NCBI GenBank assembly: GCA_033239005.1
Contig: BSQZ01000035.1
Coordinates: 5,642,501 to 5,706,500 of the forward strand
DNA length: 64,000 nt
Direction: 5' to 3'
DNA from: Lamellibrachia satsuma
Lineage: Eukaryota; Annelida; Polychaeta; Sabellida; Siboglinidae
Below, piece after piece: positions 1 through 43,516 of the stretch (position 1 is its first letter; each line of letters begins with the position of its first letter). The translations under genes were made by a program, and so were the position numbers. The notes below the pieces were generated by a model. That model was not told the origin of the DNA. It saw nothing but the letters and a program-made list of their open reading frames with translations, and did no database searches.

Positions 1-856
1 TTGTTTTACGGGACGTTGCAAAACTTAATTTATTAGCATTTATCAGGTCTGGACTGACTTTGAAAATATCCATGCAAAACGTGTTGCTGTCGTGACCTTT
101 CATCACTTCACATTGTCGAAAATACACGATGAAGTGAATAATGTTGTTTTGATTTGTTTCCGCTTTTCCCGCTGCGCCGCTACACGGTAACATGGTGAAC
201 TAATGGGTGACAAAGCTTGCCCCCCTTTGGCCTCCCCTTTTGCGAGACGAATAAGGTTATAATGTTCATTTAACGTGAACAAAGCATCACAGGAAATCGA
301 CGACCCAAACAGTATGCATGTGTACATGCATATAACTAAAATCGAATAAGGTATTTGGGGGTGGCTCAAAAAAGACTTTTAACGTACACTATATTTAAAC
401 CATAGGATGGAACTAATATGATCATACAACATGTAAGTGTCAATTTGTTTAAGTTATCACGCGGGAATAATGACCGCAACTCTACGCCATGATAATAACA
501 ATACCAGTTTACTGTTACTTGCCAGCAGACAGTAAGGTGTATAAGCGGCAGAATGGGGTAGCGTGAAGAGAGATCCATGGTCAAACATATTTAAAAAGAG
601 ATTCAATTGCTGCGATAAACTCTTTCCGCCATAACAGTTCTCGCAGTATTCACCGCATCCAACTACACTATACGCAAAACACCCGAAGAAATTAACAACA
701 GAATGTGCGCAATAAATGCCGTTTTGTTATATAATGTGTTTCATTAGCGCATGATTGTAATTTATATGCCAACGACTGTAGTGTATGTAGCAAACAATCA
801 CCTGTCTGTGCTCACAAGGCATACATACAACTACTTACCACCTATTTTCCACCTAC
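1..856. other. M13 gene intron 13 side, no exon recognised
   Basis: This is the sequence downstream (in transcript sense) of the last M13 exon I can identify. I looked on the minus strand for the next conserved M13 block and for the zinc-binding HExxH exon and found neither. It holds AT-rich unique-looking sequence with no convincing coding exon. Confidence 0.5.
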
Positions 857-28661
<27,805 letters not shown>

Positions 28662-28951
28662 CGTCTGTGCTTTGTCAATCTCTCAGCATGTGACTTAATA
28701 CTCCACATGTTCTGGGTCTTCTGTCGGAGGACAGGCCCTTGACTCATTTGAGGGGCCGTTTGTTTCGCCTTTTGATGTCTTCTTGTTATCCAGTAAGGTC
28801 GTCCTAAGTATTATTCTTTTGGTCTCTAACTGCATCAATCTTCAAATGGCAGCATCAAACATATCATCCTTATTTGTTATTGTTCAGGCCCATGGCTGAT
28901 ATTGTCTTTCTCAAGTGCCGTAGTTGCGCAATAATGAAAACTCGGTCTGCC

Positions 28952-29047
28952 GCATGCCCCTCTGTACAAACAGCGGCATGCCCCTCTGTACAAACAGCGG
29001 CATGCCCCTCTGTACAAACAGCGGCATGCCCCTCTGTAAAAACAGCG
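28952..29047 (+). repeat. 24-bp repeat x4
   Basis: Unit GCATGCCCCTCTGTACAAACAGCG, perfect except for the last copy. It lies about 300 bp upstream of the M13 start codon. Confidence 0.93.
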
Positions 29048-29163
29048 CGATGTTTTCCTAAATAGGAGTCATATGAAATCTTCCCAGAGAAATCGAGATG
29101 GCGTTGGAATGAACGGGTTTGCCAAGGGGTGAAGTGAAAAGCGCTTTGGACTGTCCCAAGGAC

Positions 29164-29219
29164 TGTATACCGCGGTATATCAGAACGTACATTGTATACC
29201 GCGGTATATAGGAACGTAC
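29164..29219. repeat. Tandem palindrome ATATACCGCGGTATAT
   Basis: Two copies, ~29 bp apart, of a unit containing TATACCGCGGTATA followed by AGAACGTAC / GGAACGTAC. Each core is a perfect palindrome. About 500 bp upstream of the M13 coding start; a regulatory role is speculative. Confidence 0.6.
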
Positions 29220-29291
29220 CTTTTTGCTACATTTTCACCAGTTGTTTCCAATCGTTACAGTGCATCCAATCTTCACCGATATACGAACAAA

Positions 29292-29403
<112 letters not shown>

Positions 29404-30305
29404 GTGGGTTATGGTGTTAGTGGTTGCATGTGAAATGTATAAGGAATGTTGTTATGCATAATTACATTTATACTTATATATTGGAGATGAATAACATTTA
29501 AAAAGTCAGTGTATTTTAATGAATAAAGCGTTAAGCTCTCCTATACACGGCAGAGCGATCGACACAGGATTGACGAACGCCGGGTCTTCAATGCGGCAGT
29601 GCACGGCAAAAACTCTGAATATGTTATACAACACTTCAACCTCACATTATAACGTCAATGAACTATACTCTGCAGTTCTGCGTAGCTACTGGTCGTTGCA
29701 GCATCATTCAAAGTGAAAAATAACAAAGAAACATTGCGACCGGCAGTTCCAGTACAGTAAAGGGCATGTTATGAAGCCCAATATGTACGGTTCAAGTTTT
29801 ATATAACTTTGTTATCATTAAGGTATATTTCATTACAATTGTCGTGATGTGATCTTAAAAATTATACCGTGCTTTTAACAAAATGGATCTAACCTTTAGA
29901 ACGCAGGCCTACACATTACCTACCCGTATAGGGCCATCTATGCAGAATACCAACACAAGTCAAATGTAAATCAATTATTGACATTTAATTTATTAGTCAC
30001 TATACATGCCCCACCCTTTTTGAGAGAATTTTGTTTAACTGTAACATTTTATCAGAAATCCCCAGTGTACGCCCGCGATTGTGTTCGCCCGAAGTCCCAT
30101 TTTCAAACCCTGAGGACAGGCCTGATATGCCAAAACTGTACATGTATCCCCAAGCCCGTCTTTAAGGTTTTCAAAAGGGGGTTCGAACGTACACAGGTAA
30201 TTCAAAAAGGGGGTTTCTCCCCGAGGACGGGCTTTTCAGTTTTACATTCACTAGCACACAATCGTACTCCGTGCCAACATAGTTTGAACATACTGGTTGC
30301 ATATT

Positions 30306-32010
<1,705 letters not shown>

Positions 32011-32011
32011 T

Positions 32012-32018
32012 GAACACA

Positions 32019-32090
<72 letters not shown>
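32012..32090. repeat. (CACG)n-(CA)n microsatellite
   Basis: About 11 CACG units followed by about 14 CA units. Confidence 0.95.
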
Positions 32091-32094
<4 letters not shown>

Positions 32095-32279
32095 CGTATC
32101 GTGCAAACTTACAAGTCACGAAAAGCTTGATATGTTCTGTTAATTTAGTCTTGGTTGGTAAATTATTGTCAGTTCTTTCCTATTGTTTATGTTCTCAAAA
32201 TTAATACCATAGTAGTGGGCTCTCAAAATTGCAGGTAGCAGTGCAGCCCTAATTAGAGGTAGACCCCCAGATTGAACTT

Positions 32280-32975
32280 GCTTGCTTCACGATCTGCAGT
32301 TAAGGCTTCGGGTGGTCTCTCTGTTGCACCAAGCTGGGCAAGTGCTTGCGCACATCATCTTCGTCCTTATGGCACTGTCTAACGTGTCATTTCCCCTTGC
32401 CAGCACATTTATAAGTGCTTTCTGCCCCGGATAATGCATGGATACTGACTGGGTTGGTCTCATTTGGTGTAACGCCAAGAGAATCAATGATTAGCTTGGT
32501 GCCTGCCTCTTCTTGACTACTCCAAAGAGTAACTTCTGTGAGCGGATTTTGAGTATCAGACATTGGATCTCCCTCTGTCTGGCATTTGTATGTTCTTTGG
32601 CAAAACTTCAAGTATCGAAATGGAATCGCTCTTTCACTGAGTTCCACAATTTTGTCTCCACTCTCCTTCTTCCCTGCTGAAAAGCACATCTGTAGTCTTT
32701 GTTTCTTTATTAGAGCCCAAAAATTACGTCCACAAATTTCTCCTCTTTAATTTCTGTCCTCGTATTGATGTCTTCATAGATCTTCTTAGGCAAAACAGCT
32801 TGGTCACATTCAAACCAGCTGGTCACATTCATCTTCAAACGGATTGGTGAATTCGCCAATGGTGTATTTGAGATCCACGACATTCTTCTCGTGTTGTTTT
32901 ATCATTGCTTTTGTGAGCGCGTGGTGATGTTTCGCCTTTGTAGTAGGCATATTAGCCATGTTCTCATTTATTTTG
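32280..32975 (-). pseudogene. Decayed repeat-borne ORF, family not identified
   Basis: Minus-strand reading in shifting frames gives MPTTKAKHHHALTKAMIKQH, LKYTIGEFTNPFEDECDQ, SSQEEAGTKLIIDSLGVTP and then HALSGAESTYKCAGKGK. The style and the HALSGA element resemble a multicopy protein of unknown function common in invertebrate genomes; the stretch before HALSGA is deleted. Several stops and frameshifts. I cannot name a function. Confidence 0.35.
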
Positions 32976-33847
32976 TCGGGAAAGAAATGTTACAAAAACG
33001 GATAAATTCAAGTTATGTTTTTCGCTCTATGTATCGCTAGTTCCGTAACTAACATCAGCTGAATTTGACGGTCATATGTTTTCCATAAGTTTTGCGTAAG
33101 TACGGATAGAATGCCTATCCATACCTATCAGTTTTTATGTTTTGCTCAAAGAAACCATGCGATGTAAGTTATACATGCGATGTAATCTAGATATGGGGTG
33201 TGTGGCAGAGGTCACATCCCCAGTCCCAGTTGGTTTGGAGGCCAACCTCCTACTTCCCATCGATTTGTAGGACCACTTCCCACTTCTTGCCACTCCCCCG
33301 CCCATACTAGTGCTTGACGGACAAGTTTATTGCTTCTAATTTATAGTTGAAATTATATTACGACTACATATGAGATAACTTATAGACTATACGTTAAGAA
33401 TTGAGATACGTTGTGCACGAAACATTTATAGCTGAAACTGTCAATTAACGTCAACTGTTGAGTTGACGTATGGCGGCCATTTTGAAAAAACAAGAATGTT
33501 GCCAAATGTCAATAATAATAATAATATTGTTAAATCTTATTTTTTACCATTTCGCATTGAAATAATTATTGTGGGTGTAGTCTCCACTAAAATGAACTTA
33601 ATACGATATTCACAACTGAAGTTATGGTGGAAAATATTCATAAATGGCGGTCATTTTGAAAATCAAGATGGCCACCCTCACACACCGCTCAAAGTTAGCC
33701 ATCGTGGTTTTTGTTGTTTTTTTATGGTTTATAGAAGGTATTTAAACTGGTGGGATTGTCTAATCAGTTTGTGCTCACGGGACCTTATATCACGACGAGT
33801 GCGGTTAAAACAGAAGTTAGTGTCCTTTCAATGGGAGGGGGGTGCTT

Positions 33848-34665
33848 TCTGGTGAATGGGCTGATCTTCGTGTAGATATTGAAGAGGAGTGGCGACAGTA
33901 CGCTCCCCTGTGGTAGTAAGTTTTGTTGTCGTCTCAAGCGGGTCTTCTTCCCTCCGAGTTAGAATCGTAGGTTTTCAAGTAGTGAGTGGTGATATCTTTT
34001 CATGTAGTATTCGATGGTTGACTGTGTCGTATGCAGCCGCTAAGTCCATAAACACGACACCAGTAACCAGTCCATTTTCAAACCCATCTTCCATCTTATG
34101 TTCAGGATTTGACAGGTGCATGATTTTCCTGGCCGGAAGCCTTTTGTATGAAATGTTGCTGAGCACGCATTAATTATCTGTAGGAGCCATTCCCTTGTCG
34201 TATGCTTGATCTGTTCAGTCTGAATATCATTGTTCCTGTTGGTCAGATAGGTCAGGCTTTAGTCGTGGTACGTAGTGTCTTTGTTTCAACTTTACTTCAA
34301 CAAATGGCTATATTGCTGGTGACGAAAGCAACGTCAGGGTTATATCCGCATCTCCAACTGCCACTGCTGAAGGAGTTGGGCAACTTTGCATCATGTATTA
34401 GTCTCAGGCCTTGACCATCTTCTCAGGCTCCAACTTGTTCTCCATTTCCGTCAGTTGCAGCGTAGCCCCGGCAGTCACCGATTATGACCCTTGCTTTGTC
34501 ATGGTCCAGGTTCCTTGGTTCAGTGAAATCGAATGGTTCGCTTGGTGGTTTGTAGACGTACGTGATATATAGATTCCGCCAATGGTAATGTTTAGGATTT
34601 CGATATCGTCATTTTGTGGCATATATGTTGCTTTAATTACAAGTCCTTGTTTGTCAGAATACAAT
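33848..34665 (-). pseudogene. LINE endonuclease and reverse transcriptase remnant
   Basis: On the minus strand, with frameshifts: endonuclease-like NDDIEILNITIGGIYI, YVYKPPSEPFDFTEPRNLDH and GYNPDVAFVTSNIA, then reverse transcriptase KMEDGFENGLVTGVVFMDLA with AAYDTVNHRIL (motif A) and LPQGSVLSPLLFNIYT (motif B) ending at 33850. Motif C is not included. Non-functional and apparently truncated at its 3' side. Confidence 0.8.
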
Positions 34666-34843
34666 ACAATATAAAATACTCCTATTGCGCTAAAATCCTC
34701 GAGAAACCCAAGCTTAGAAGCGCACCAAAATAAAAGGTGTTAAGCAGTTCCTAATCAATAAGCCTTTCCAGTTGTAAACAGTTGGTACGCTGGGGAGCTA
34801 TGGAGGATAAGCAAGTTTAAACAGGTGAGTTTTTAGTTTACAG

Positions 34844-34844
<1 letters not shown>

Positions 34845-34933
<89 letters not shown>
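34845..34933. repeat. (TA)n array
   Basis: About 44 TA units inside the LINE remnant. Confidence 0.97.
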
Positions 34934-34936
<3 letters not shown>

Positions 34937-35227
34937 TAACAAAATAACAACACAAGTCCAGCGTAGATTGAAGGCCAAAGAATTACATTTAGATTTATTA
35001 ATTAAGGAGCAGGAAATTAGGCAAGCATACACCATCAAAATAAGATACATCCAATAATCTCAGCAAGCATGCCGGCCCCCAAAAGGTGTTTACACATAAT
35101 TAGTAAATCATGCCTATCAGCTACCCACTACCAGTACTATCTGTACCACTACTGACTTATATACAATTCACATGGTATCGGTGGGGGTCACTCCGCCACT
35201 AGGTCACCCTCTGTGACCGACCCCACC

Positions 35228-35370
<143 letters not shown>

Positions 35371-35814
35371 GCGTACAGGCTTAACACTAACAGGGAGTGA
35401 GTTCCACAGAATGAATCGGTGCAGCAACTGAAAAAGCTATAGTTCCAACATTTGTCATAACACTGGGAACTAAAAGTAGATTGGAATTAGATGATCGAAT
35501 TTGTCTAGGTTTTCTTGCAGGAGTGAACAGTAAATGTAAATATGATGGTTGCTTGGATGAAAGTGCCTGATAGGTATTTGTGCAGATCTTATAATAAAAA
35601 TAATGCGATATGTAGTGATTTTAGAAGTGGAGAGAAACGAGGAGACCGGGTAACTACCCTTGCCAAACAATTTTGCAATTGCAATTTTGTTTCAAGATGT
35701 CATTGAGAGTAATATTATGACAAAGGGAATTGCAAAAGTCAAGTCTACTGCTAACAAGTGCAATTGCAATAATACTAATAATATATTTATTCATACTAAA
35801 ATATGTACAATTCA

Positions 35815-36100
35815 GTTAAAACAATGTTTACTGGGTACGTAAAACAATGTTTACTGGGTACGTAAAACAATGTTTACTGGGTACGTAAAACAATGTTTAC
35901 TGGGTACGTAAAACAACGTTTACTGGGTACGTAAAACAATGTTTACTGGGTACGTAAAACAATGTTTACTGGGTACGTACAACAATGTTTACTGGGTACG
36001 TAAAACAATGTTTACTTGGTACGTAAAACAATGTTTACTGGGTACATAAAACAATGTTTACTGGGTACATAAAACAATGTTTACTGGGTACATAAAACAG
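35815..36100 (+). repeat. 23-bp minisatellite (12 copies)
   Basis: Unit AAAACAATGTTTACTGGGTACGT, nearly perfect. Confidence 0.95.
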
Positions 36101-37379
36101 AGAGCAACGAGAGCAACTCGTCTTTCATTAAAAAAGAAGTGCTACATGCATTTCTATAGTGTACAATACATCCTTTGCAAAAGAAATTTTGCTTAGCAGT
36201 TTCTCATCCAGCCTTTCTTGATAGTGGTTTTGAATGAGATTATAAAAATAATTAGTGTTGATACCGCTAAAGCTCGTGGCATCAAGTTTGAATTGTGACA
36301 ATATGTAATTGAAACTTTTATACATGTGGACCACTACCGTAAAAAGCTAGATGAGAGAGCATATTCAAACTGGCGTTATTGTATTTTAAGCAACTCTGCA
36401 TAAAATGCACCATTCGATTCATAACCTGAATTTGAATCGGCAGACATTCCGCTAAAATTGGCACCATGTTACAATGGGTGCAACAACTCATCTACATATT
36501 GATCACATTCATCATCTACAAATAATAGTATTGACGACATCAAAAGACATGAACCGGCGAATACGACGACGGTCATGAATGTGACAAAAGCAGTAACGAC
36601 AAGTTTGTGAAATGTGCCGTCTAAAATTTTATTTATTATCAAAGGTGACTCCTAAATTCCTTGCTGAGACGGCTGGTGTGAAATTCTGGCTCAGCATATG
36701 TGACGGGAAAAAACAATCAAGTTTACCACGCTGCCTTTGTGTACCAATAAAAAGAAACTCTGTTTTATCAGCATTTAACTTTACTTTGCTGTCAGTCATC
36801 CAGTTTATAAAGAGTCAACAATCGGGAGGTGTTTTTAAATACCCTTTATATATAGTAATTGTATGCTTTATGACATACTTAAGGGGCCTGGTATGCACGT
36901 TGTTTCCCCATTGGTTACCAAAATATGGTGGTCTTTTCTTCATTCAGATGTTTTGAGGACACCTAAATCCGACCTTCTGAGAGTATTCGCTGCTAAGATG
37001 CAAGTCGTCCTAGACCTTCCACAACTAATGAGATGGAAGTGACCTTAAAGCGAAACAAAAGTCATGGCTGTTGGCCTATGCACCAATAAGACTTAATAAA
37101 ACAGTCATTTGCAACTACAATTAAGAATGTCACTCCTGTAGGTTTACAAGGAAAACCTTGCTGAACACACAGTACCTTTATATCATGGGCCGTGCCATAC
37201 TAATAAATAACCATACGTCACGAGAGTTTGTTGTCTGGCAATATTCGCTCACAAAATGAAAATAATTTTTTAAGCACATAATCCTGTATATACTTGTCAA
37301 TAGGATATGATCATGTTGGTTGCGTCTAAAGTCAACTTGTGCAACATAGCCTAACAACTGCTGCATGCAAGAATCTGGT

Positions 37380-37864
37380 GCACTCGCTCGTGACGTGGCG
37401 TCATGACTACGGCGCGTGCTCTTCTTGACCGGACGACGGCCTACCTTGCCTGTCTGATCACGCCTTACGTGCGCGCCGCGTTCTGCGTTCCACCGACCGC
37501 GCGCTACTGGCTGCGTCACAACCTGGAACGGTACTGCCGCCGTTCGTCCTCGCGCGCGGGGTCGACCCTCTGGAATGCGCTGCCTGAAGACCTGCGGCTG
37601 ATTGAGTGCATGAACACATGTAGAGCACATCTTAAAACTCGCTATTTTAAGCTTGTGTTTAATATCTAATTTTATATCTTACACATCCGTTTACTTTTTT
37701 ATCATACTATTTATTATTGTAATTGTCTGCTAATTGTATATTATTCTAATTATTGATTCATTAATATTTAATAATACATTTTATTTATAATTTTTTTATT
37801 ATTTCTTTGTTGAATGTAACTATTGACTATTTAAATTGTTATATTGTTTGTACACACACGCACA

Positions 37865-37916
<52 letters not shown>

Positions 37917-38010
37917 CACACACATATTTACTCTTTTATTGTCAAATGCAAACATTCCTGCACAGGGTCTTACTCTGGATATGAATGTATAAATAAAGTT
38001 TATTATTATT
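37380..38010 (+). mobile_element. 5'-truncated LINE 3' end with (ATT)n tail
   Basis: The 88-codon frame at 37403-37669 ends SRAGSTLWNALPEDLRLIEC...HLKTRYFKLVF, the usual C-terminus of L2/CR1-type ORF2 proteins. The 3' UTR contains a (CACG)n/(CA)n tract and ends CTGGATATGAATGTATAAAT, AAAGTTTATTATTATTATATT. The same tail recurs at 39698-39770. Confidence 0.8.
37853..37925. repeat. (CACG)n-(CA)n microsatellite
   Basis: Same composition as the tract at 32012; here within a LINE 3' UTR. Confidence 0.93.
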
Positions 38011-38127
38011 ATATTTTGCTCTTTGTTTACTAAACTTCTTCCGTTCTGACTTAGCAGCTCTCTTGAAGCGTCGTAGCGGAAATCAATATCCAAGAACTGC
38101 TAGGCGCTTATTGGTTGCCTTAATCTC

Positions 38128-38205
38128 AGCCGCTAGGACACCTATGTTGAGCCAGAATTTCTCATCAGCCGTCTCAGCACGGAATTTAGGAGTCATCTTT
38201 AGAGC
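38128..38205 (+). pseudogene. Small LINE RT fragment
   Basis: Reads PMLSQNFSSAVSARNLGVIF, nearly identical to SHMLSQNFTPAVSARNLGV of the minus-strand LINE at 36.6 kb, in the opposite orientation. Confidence 0.6.
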
Positions 38206-39019
38206 AGCTCGGCTCGGACTTCCTAAAGATGCACGAACAAGCATGCGATGGTGCTGTGAATACTATGTCGGGCAAGGCGAACTGTGTGGCTGCTTTGATG
38301 CCAGCATTGAGCGCCATATTGACCCCTTTATTCGCAAGACACTTAAATCGAATTAAATATGTGAATTCGAGCATCGGAAAAGGTGACTAAATGTGTTTTT
38401 ACGTACAGCATGGTTAATAATTTACATGCCCGGTAGTTCAGTATGCACTGTGGATACATTGTGCAATGTTACTGTACACTGTGCATACATTGTGCATACA
38501 TTGTGCAATCTTACTGTACATTGTGCATACATTGTGCAATGTTACTGTACATATCGCTGGGCTAGTAAACTGTTTAGCCATCTTGGCTAAAGCCCCCTAA
38601 TTTTGTTTAGCCAAATACAAATAGCTTTAGTCAAGTTTGTTAAATGCATCAAGACAGCAACACACGCGCATACTTTTTTAACGAAAATGCTGATGGCCAA
38701 ATTGGCTCAAATGAATAACCTTTGTTTAGCCAAATTCGATGGCATGTGGCCTATGGCCCAAATGACCACCAATAGAGCTAACCTAGTATTGTATGTCATA
38801 ACAGCAATATTGAGGTGGGCGCGGATGTTATTTAAACATCGGTTTACTATATTGCACGCCTATGTCGCACGTATATGTTACTTCTGTCACGCATTACCTG
38901 TATTGATTACGTAACCTGAAACACTGCGCACGTGACGCAGCGTTACTATGGCGAGCCATCACAGCCATAAAGTTAATAAATCCCATGCGTCAATAGCAAC
39001 ACATTGAAAAACAACGGCA

Positions 39020-39640
39020 GGCGGAGATCTAAATGCAAGTCGAAGTCAAGTATCACGTCTTTGTCCATGCCAAGGAGTCAAGTCCTAAGTCATTAGGACG
39101 CAAGTCCAAGTGCAGTATAAAATATGTCTCCATACTAAATCACTTCAATAAAAAGTGCTACGACCGTGCCTGCACATTTTATGTGTGAAACGTGCACATG
39201 CCAGAATAGGTTTACTTATACCAAATTAAACTTTTACCAACACTAAATGACATACTAAATGCATTATTTCCCCGCGCAAGCGCACAAACACCAAAACGAA
39301 TGTGGCGTTAAAGCTGTTTAAAATCAACCACCTGTATAAGCCTCGCCCCTGACACCACGCATCAGTGTCACTCAATGTCTCGCTATCAACAAACCGGCAT
39401 AGATCGAAATTTGGTGTAGCAACAACGTTTTGCTCAGATCTCAATTACACATGCATGCACGGACGCACGCGCACTTTGATGTAGTCTCAAATTTAATTAT
39501 TAAGTTTTGAGTCTTTGGTTGATAAGTCTCAAGTAAATCCTCAGTCCCAAGTGACAAATGCTCAAGTCAAGTCTCATCAAGTCTTGTAAAAATGCGACTC
39601 GATTCATACTTGACCACTAGAGTCCCCCAGTTCTGATAAA
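39020..39640. mobile_element. Possible short element with AAGTC/GACTT subterminal motifs
   Basis: The left end is crowded with AAGTC (GCAAGTCGAAGTCAAG, GGAGTCAAGTCC) and so is the right end (CTCAAGTCAAGTCTCATCAAG). Subterminal short-motif clusters at both ends are typical of non-autonomous hAT-like elements. Exact ends and target duplication not found. Confidence 0.35.
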
Positions 39641-39694
39641 AGCCTTTTTATATGTTTAATTTTATTACGCACATTTTAGTACATATTAGTCATT

Positions 39695-39772
39695 GTGAAC
39701 ACCCTTGAACAGAATTGTACTCTGGATATGAGTGTATAAATAAAGTGCATTATTATTATTATTATTATTAAA
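39695..39772 (+). mobile_element. LINE 3' tail with (ATT)n
   Basis: ACTCTGGATATGAGTGTATA followed by AATAAAGTGCATT and seven ATT units; same family tail as at 37970-38010, severely 5'-truncated. Confidence 0.7.
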
Positions 39773-40119
39773 AAATGCACTGAACTTTGATATTTGTTTT
39801 CCTGTAAATTTGGTATAAAGTAAAGATTCTGCACATCATTTGGTAAAATCCTAATTTGTGTCAATAAATTTTAATTGTATGCAAGGTGTTATATATGAGT
39901 GGATCTGGGTGTGTTGGCAGTGAGGAGGCTGCAAATGTGGGTGTGGATGAATGAATCATTGCTGGTGAACATGTGACCTCCCAATATAAGTCTCTTGTTT
40001 TCGTTGTGTTCATACAGAAAAGGAGAGACGCTAAAATAGTGGGGCGAAAGAAATTGGGGTGGACGAAATTGCCTAAGTTTCGAAACGGCAGTAGGTGGTT
40101 CCCTTCGACCGAAAGTCCG

Positions 40120-41290
40120 ACGTTCTACCACCTAGACCACCACACCCCACACTCTACCACCTAGACCACCACACCCCACACTCTACCACCTAGACAACCA
40201 CACCCCACACTCTACCACCTAGACCACCACGCCCCACACTCTACCACCTAGACAACCACACCCCACACTCTACCACCTAGACAACCACACCCCACACTCT
40301 ACCACCTAGAAACCGTACCCCACACTGTACCACCTAGACCACCACACCTCACACTCTACCACCTAGATCACCGCGCCCCACACTCTACCACCTAGACCAC
40401 CACACCCCACACTCTACCACCTAGACCACCGCGCCCCACACTGTAGACCACCGCGCCCTACACTCTACCACCTAGACCACTGGGCCCCACACTCTACCGC
40501 CTAGACCACTGCGCCCCACACTCTACCACCTAGACCACCGTGCCCCACACTGTAGACCACCACGCCCCACACTCTACCACCTAGACCACCGGGCCCCACA
40601 CTCTACCGCCTAGACCACTGCACCCCACACTCTACCACCTAGACCACCACACCCCACACTACCACCTAGACCACCACAACCCACACTCTACCACCTAGAC
40701 CACCGCACCCCACACTACCACCTAGACCACCACACCCCACACTCTACCACCTAAACCACCACACCCCACACTCTACCACCTAGACAACCACACCCCACAC
40801 TCTACCACCTAGATCACCACACCCCACACTCTACCACCTAGACAACCACACCCCACACTCTACCACCTAGACCACCACACCCCACACTCTACCACCTAGA
40901 CAACCACACCCCACACTCTACCACCTAGACAACCACACCCCACACTCTACCACCTAGACAACCACACCCCACACTCAACCACCTAGACAACCACACCCCA
41001 CACTCTACCACCTAGACAACCACACCCCACACTCTACCACCTAGACAACCACACCCCACACGCTACCACCTAGACAACCACACCCCACACTCTACCACCT
41101 AGACCACCACACCCCACACTCTACCACCTAGACAACCACACCCCACACTCTACCACCTAGACTACCACACCCCACACTCTACCACTTAGACCACCACACC
41201 CCACACTCTACCACCTAGACAACCACACCCCACACTCTACCACCTAGACAACCACACCCCACACTCTACCACCTAGACCACCGCACCCCA
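40120..41290 (+). repeat. 29-bp minisatellite (~40 copies)
   Basis: Unit CCACCTAGACAACCACACCCCACACTCTA with shortened variants. It ends where the LINE remnant at 41.29 kb begins. Confidence 0.95.
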
Positions 41291-43431
<2,141 letters not shown>

Positions 43432-43516
43432 AACAAGATTTGCCATCCAAGCCAAAGGCCCAGATGGCAAGTGGACAAGGAAGCCATTGGCTTATCGAGA
43501 GTCCAACAATGTTCAC

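Larger units (their letters stand above)
37036..38115. repeat. Dispersed repeat, copy without the palindrome but with a LINE insertion
   Basis: Second copy of the repeat that hosts the giant palindrome (compare 8556-8737 plus 17606-17890). At the position of the palindrome it reads continuously TACGTCACGAGAGTTTGTTG. It is interrupted instead at about 37360-38012 by a plus-strand LINE 3' end. Confidence 0.68.

Noticed and set aside
103..369. 88-codon minus-strand frame as the next M13 exon
   Set aside because: No similarity to the block expected after IGYPE and no phase-compatible splice pair that I could defend.
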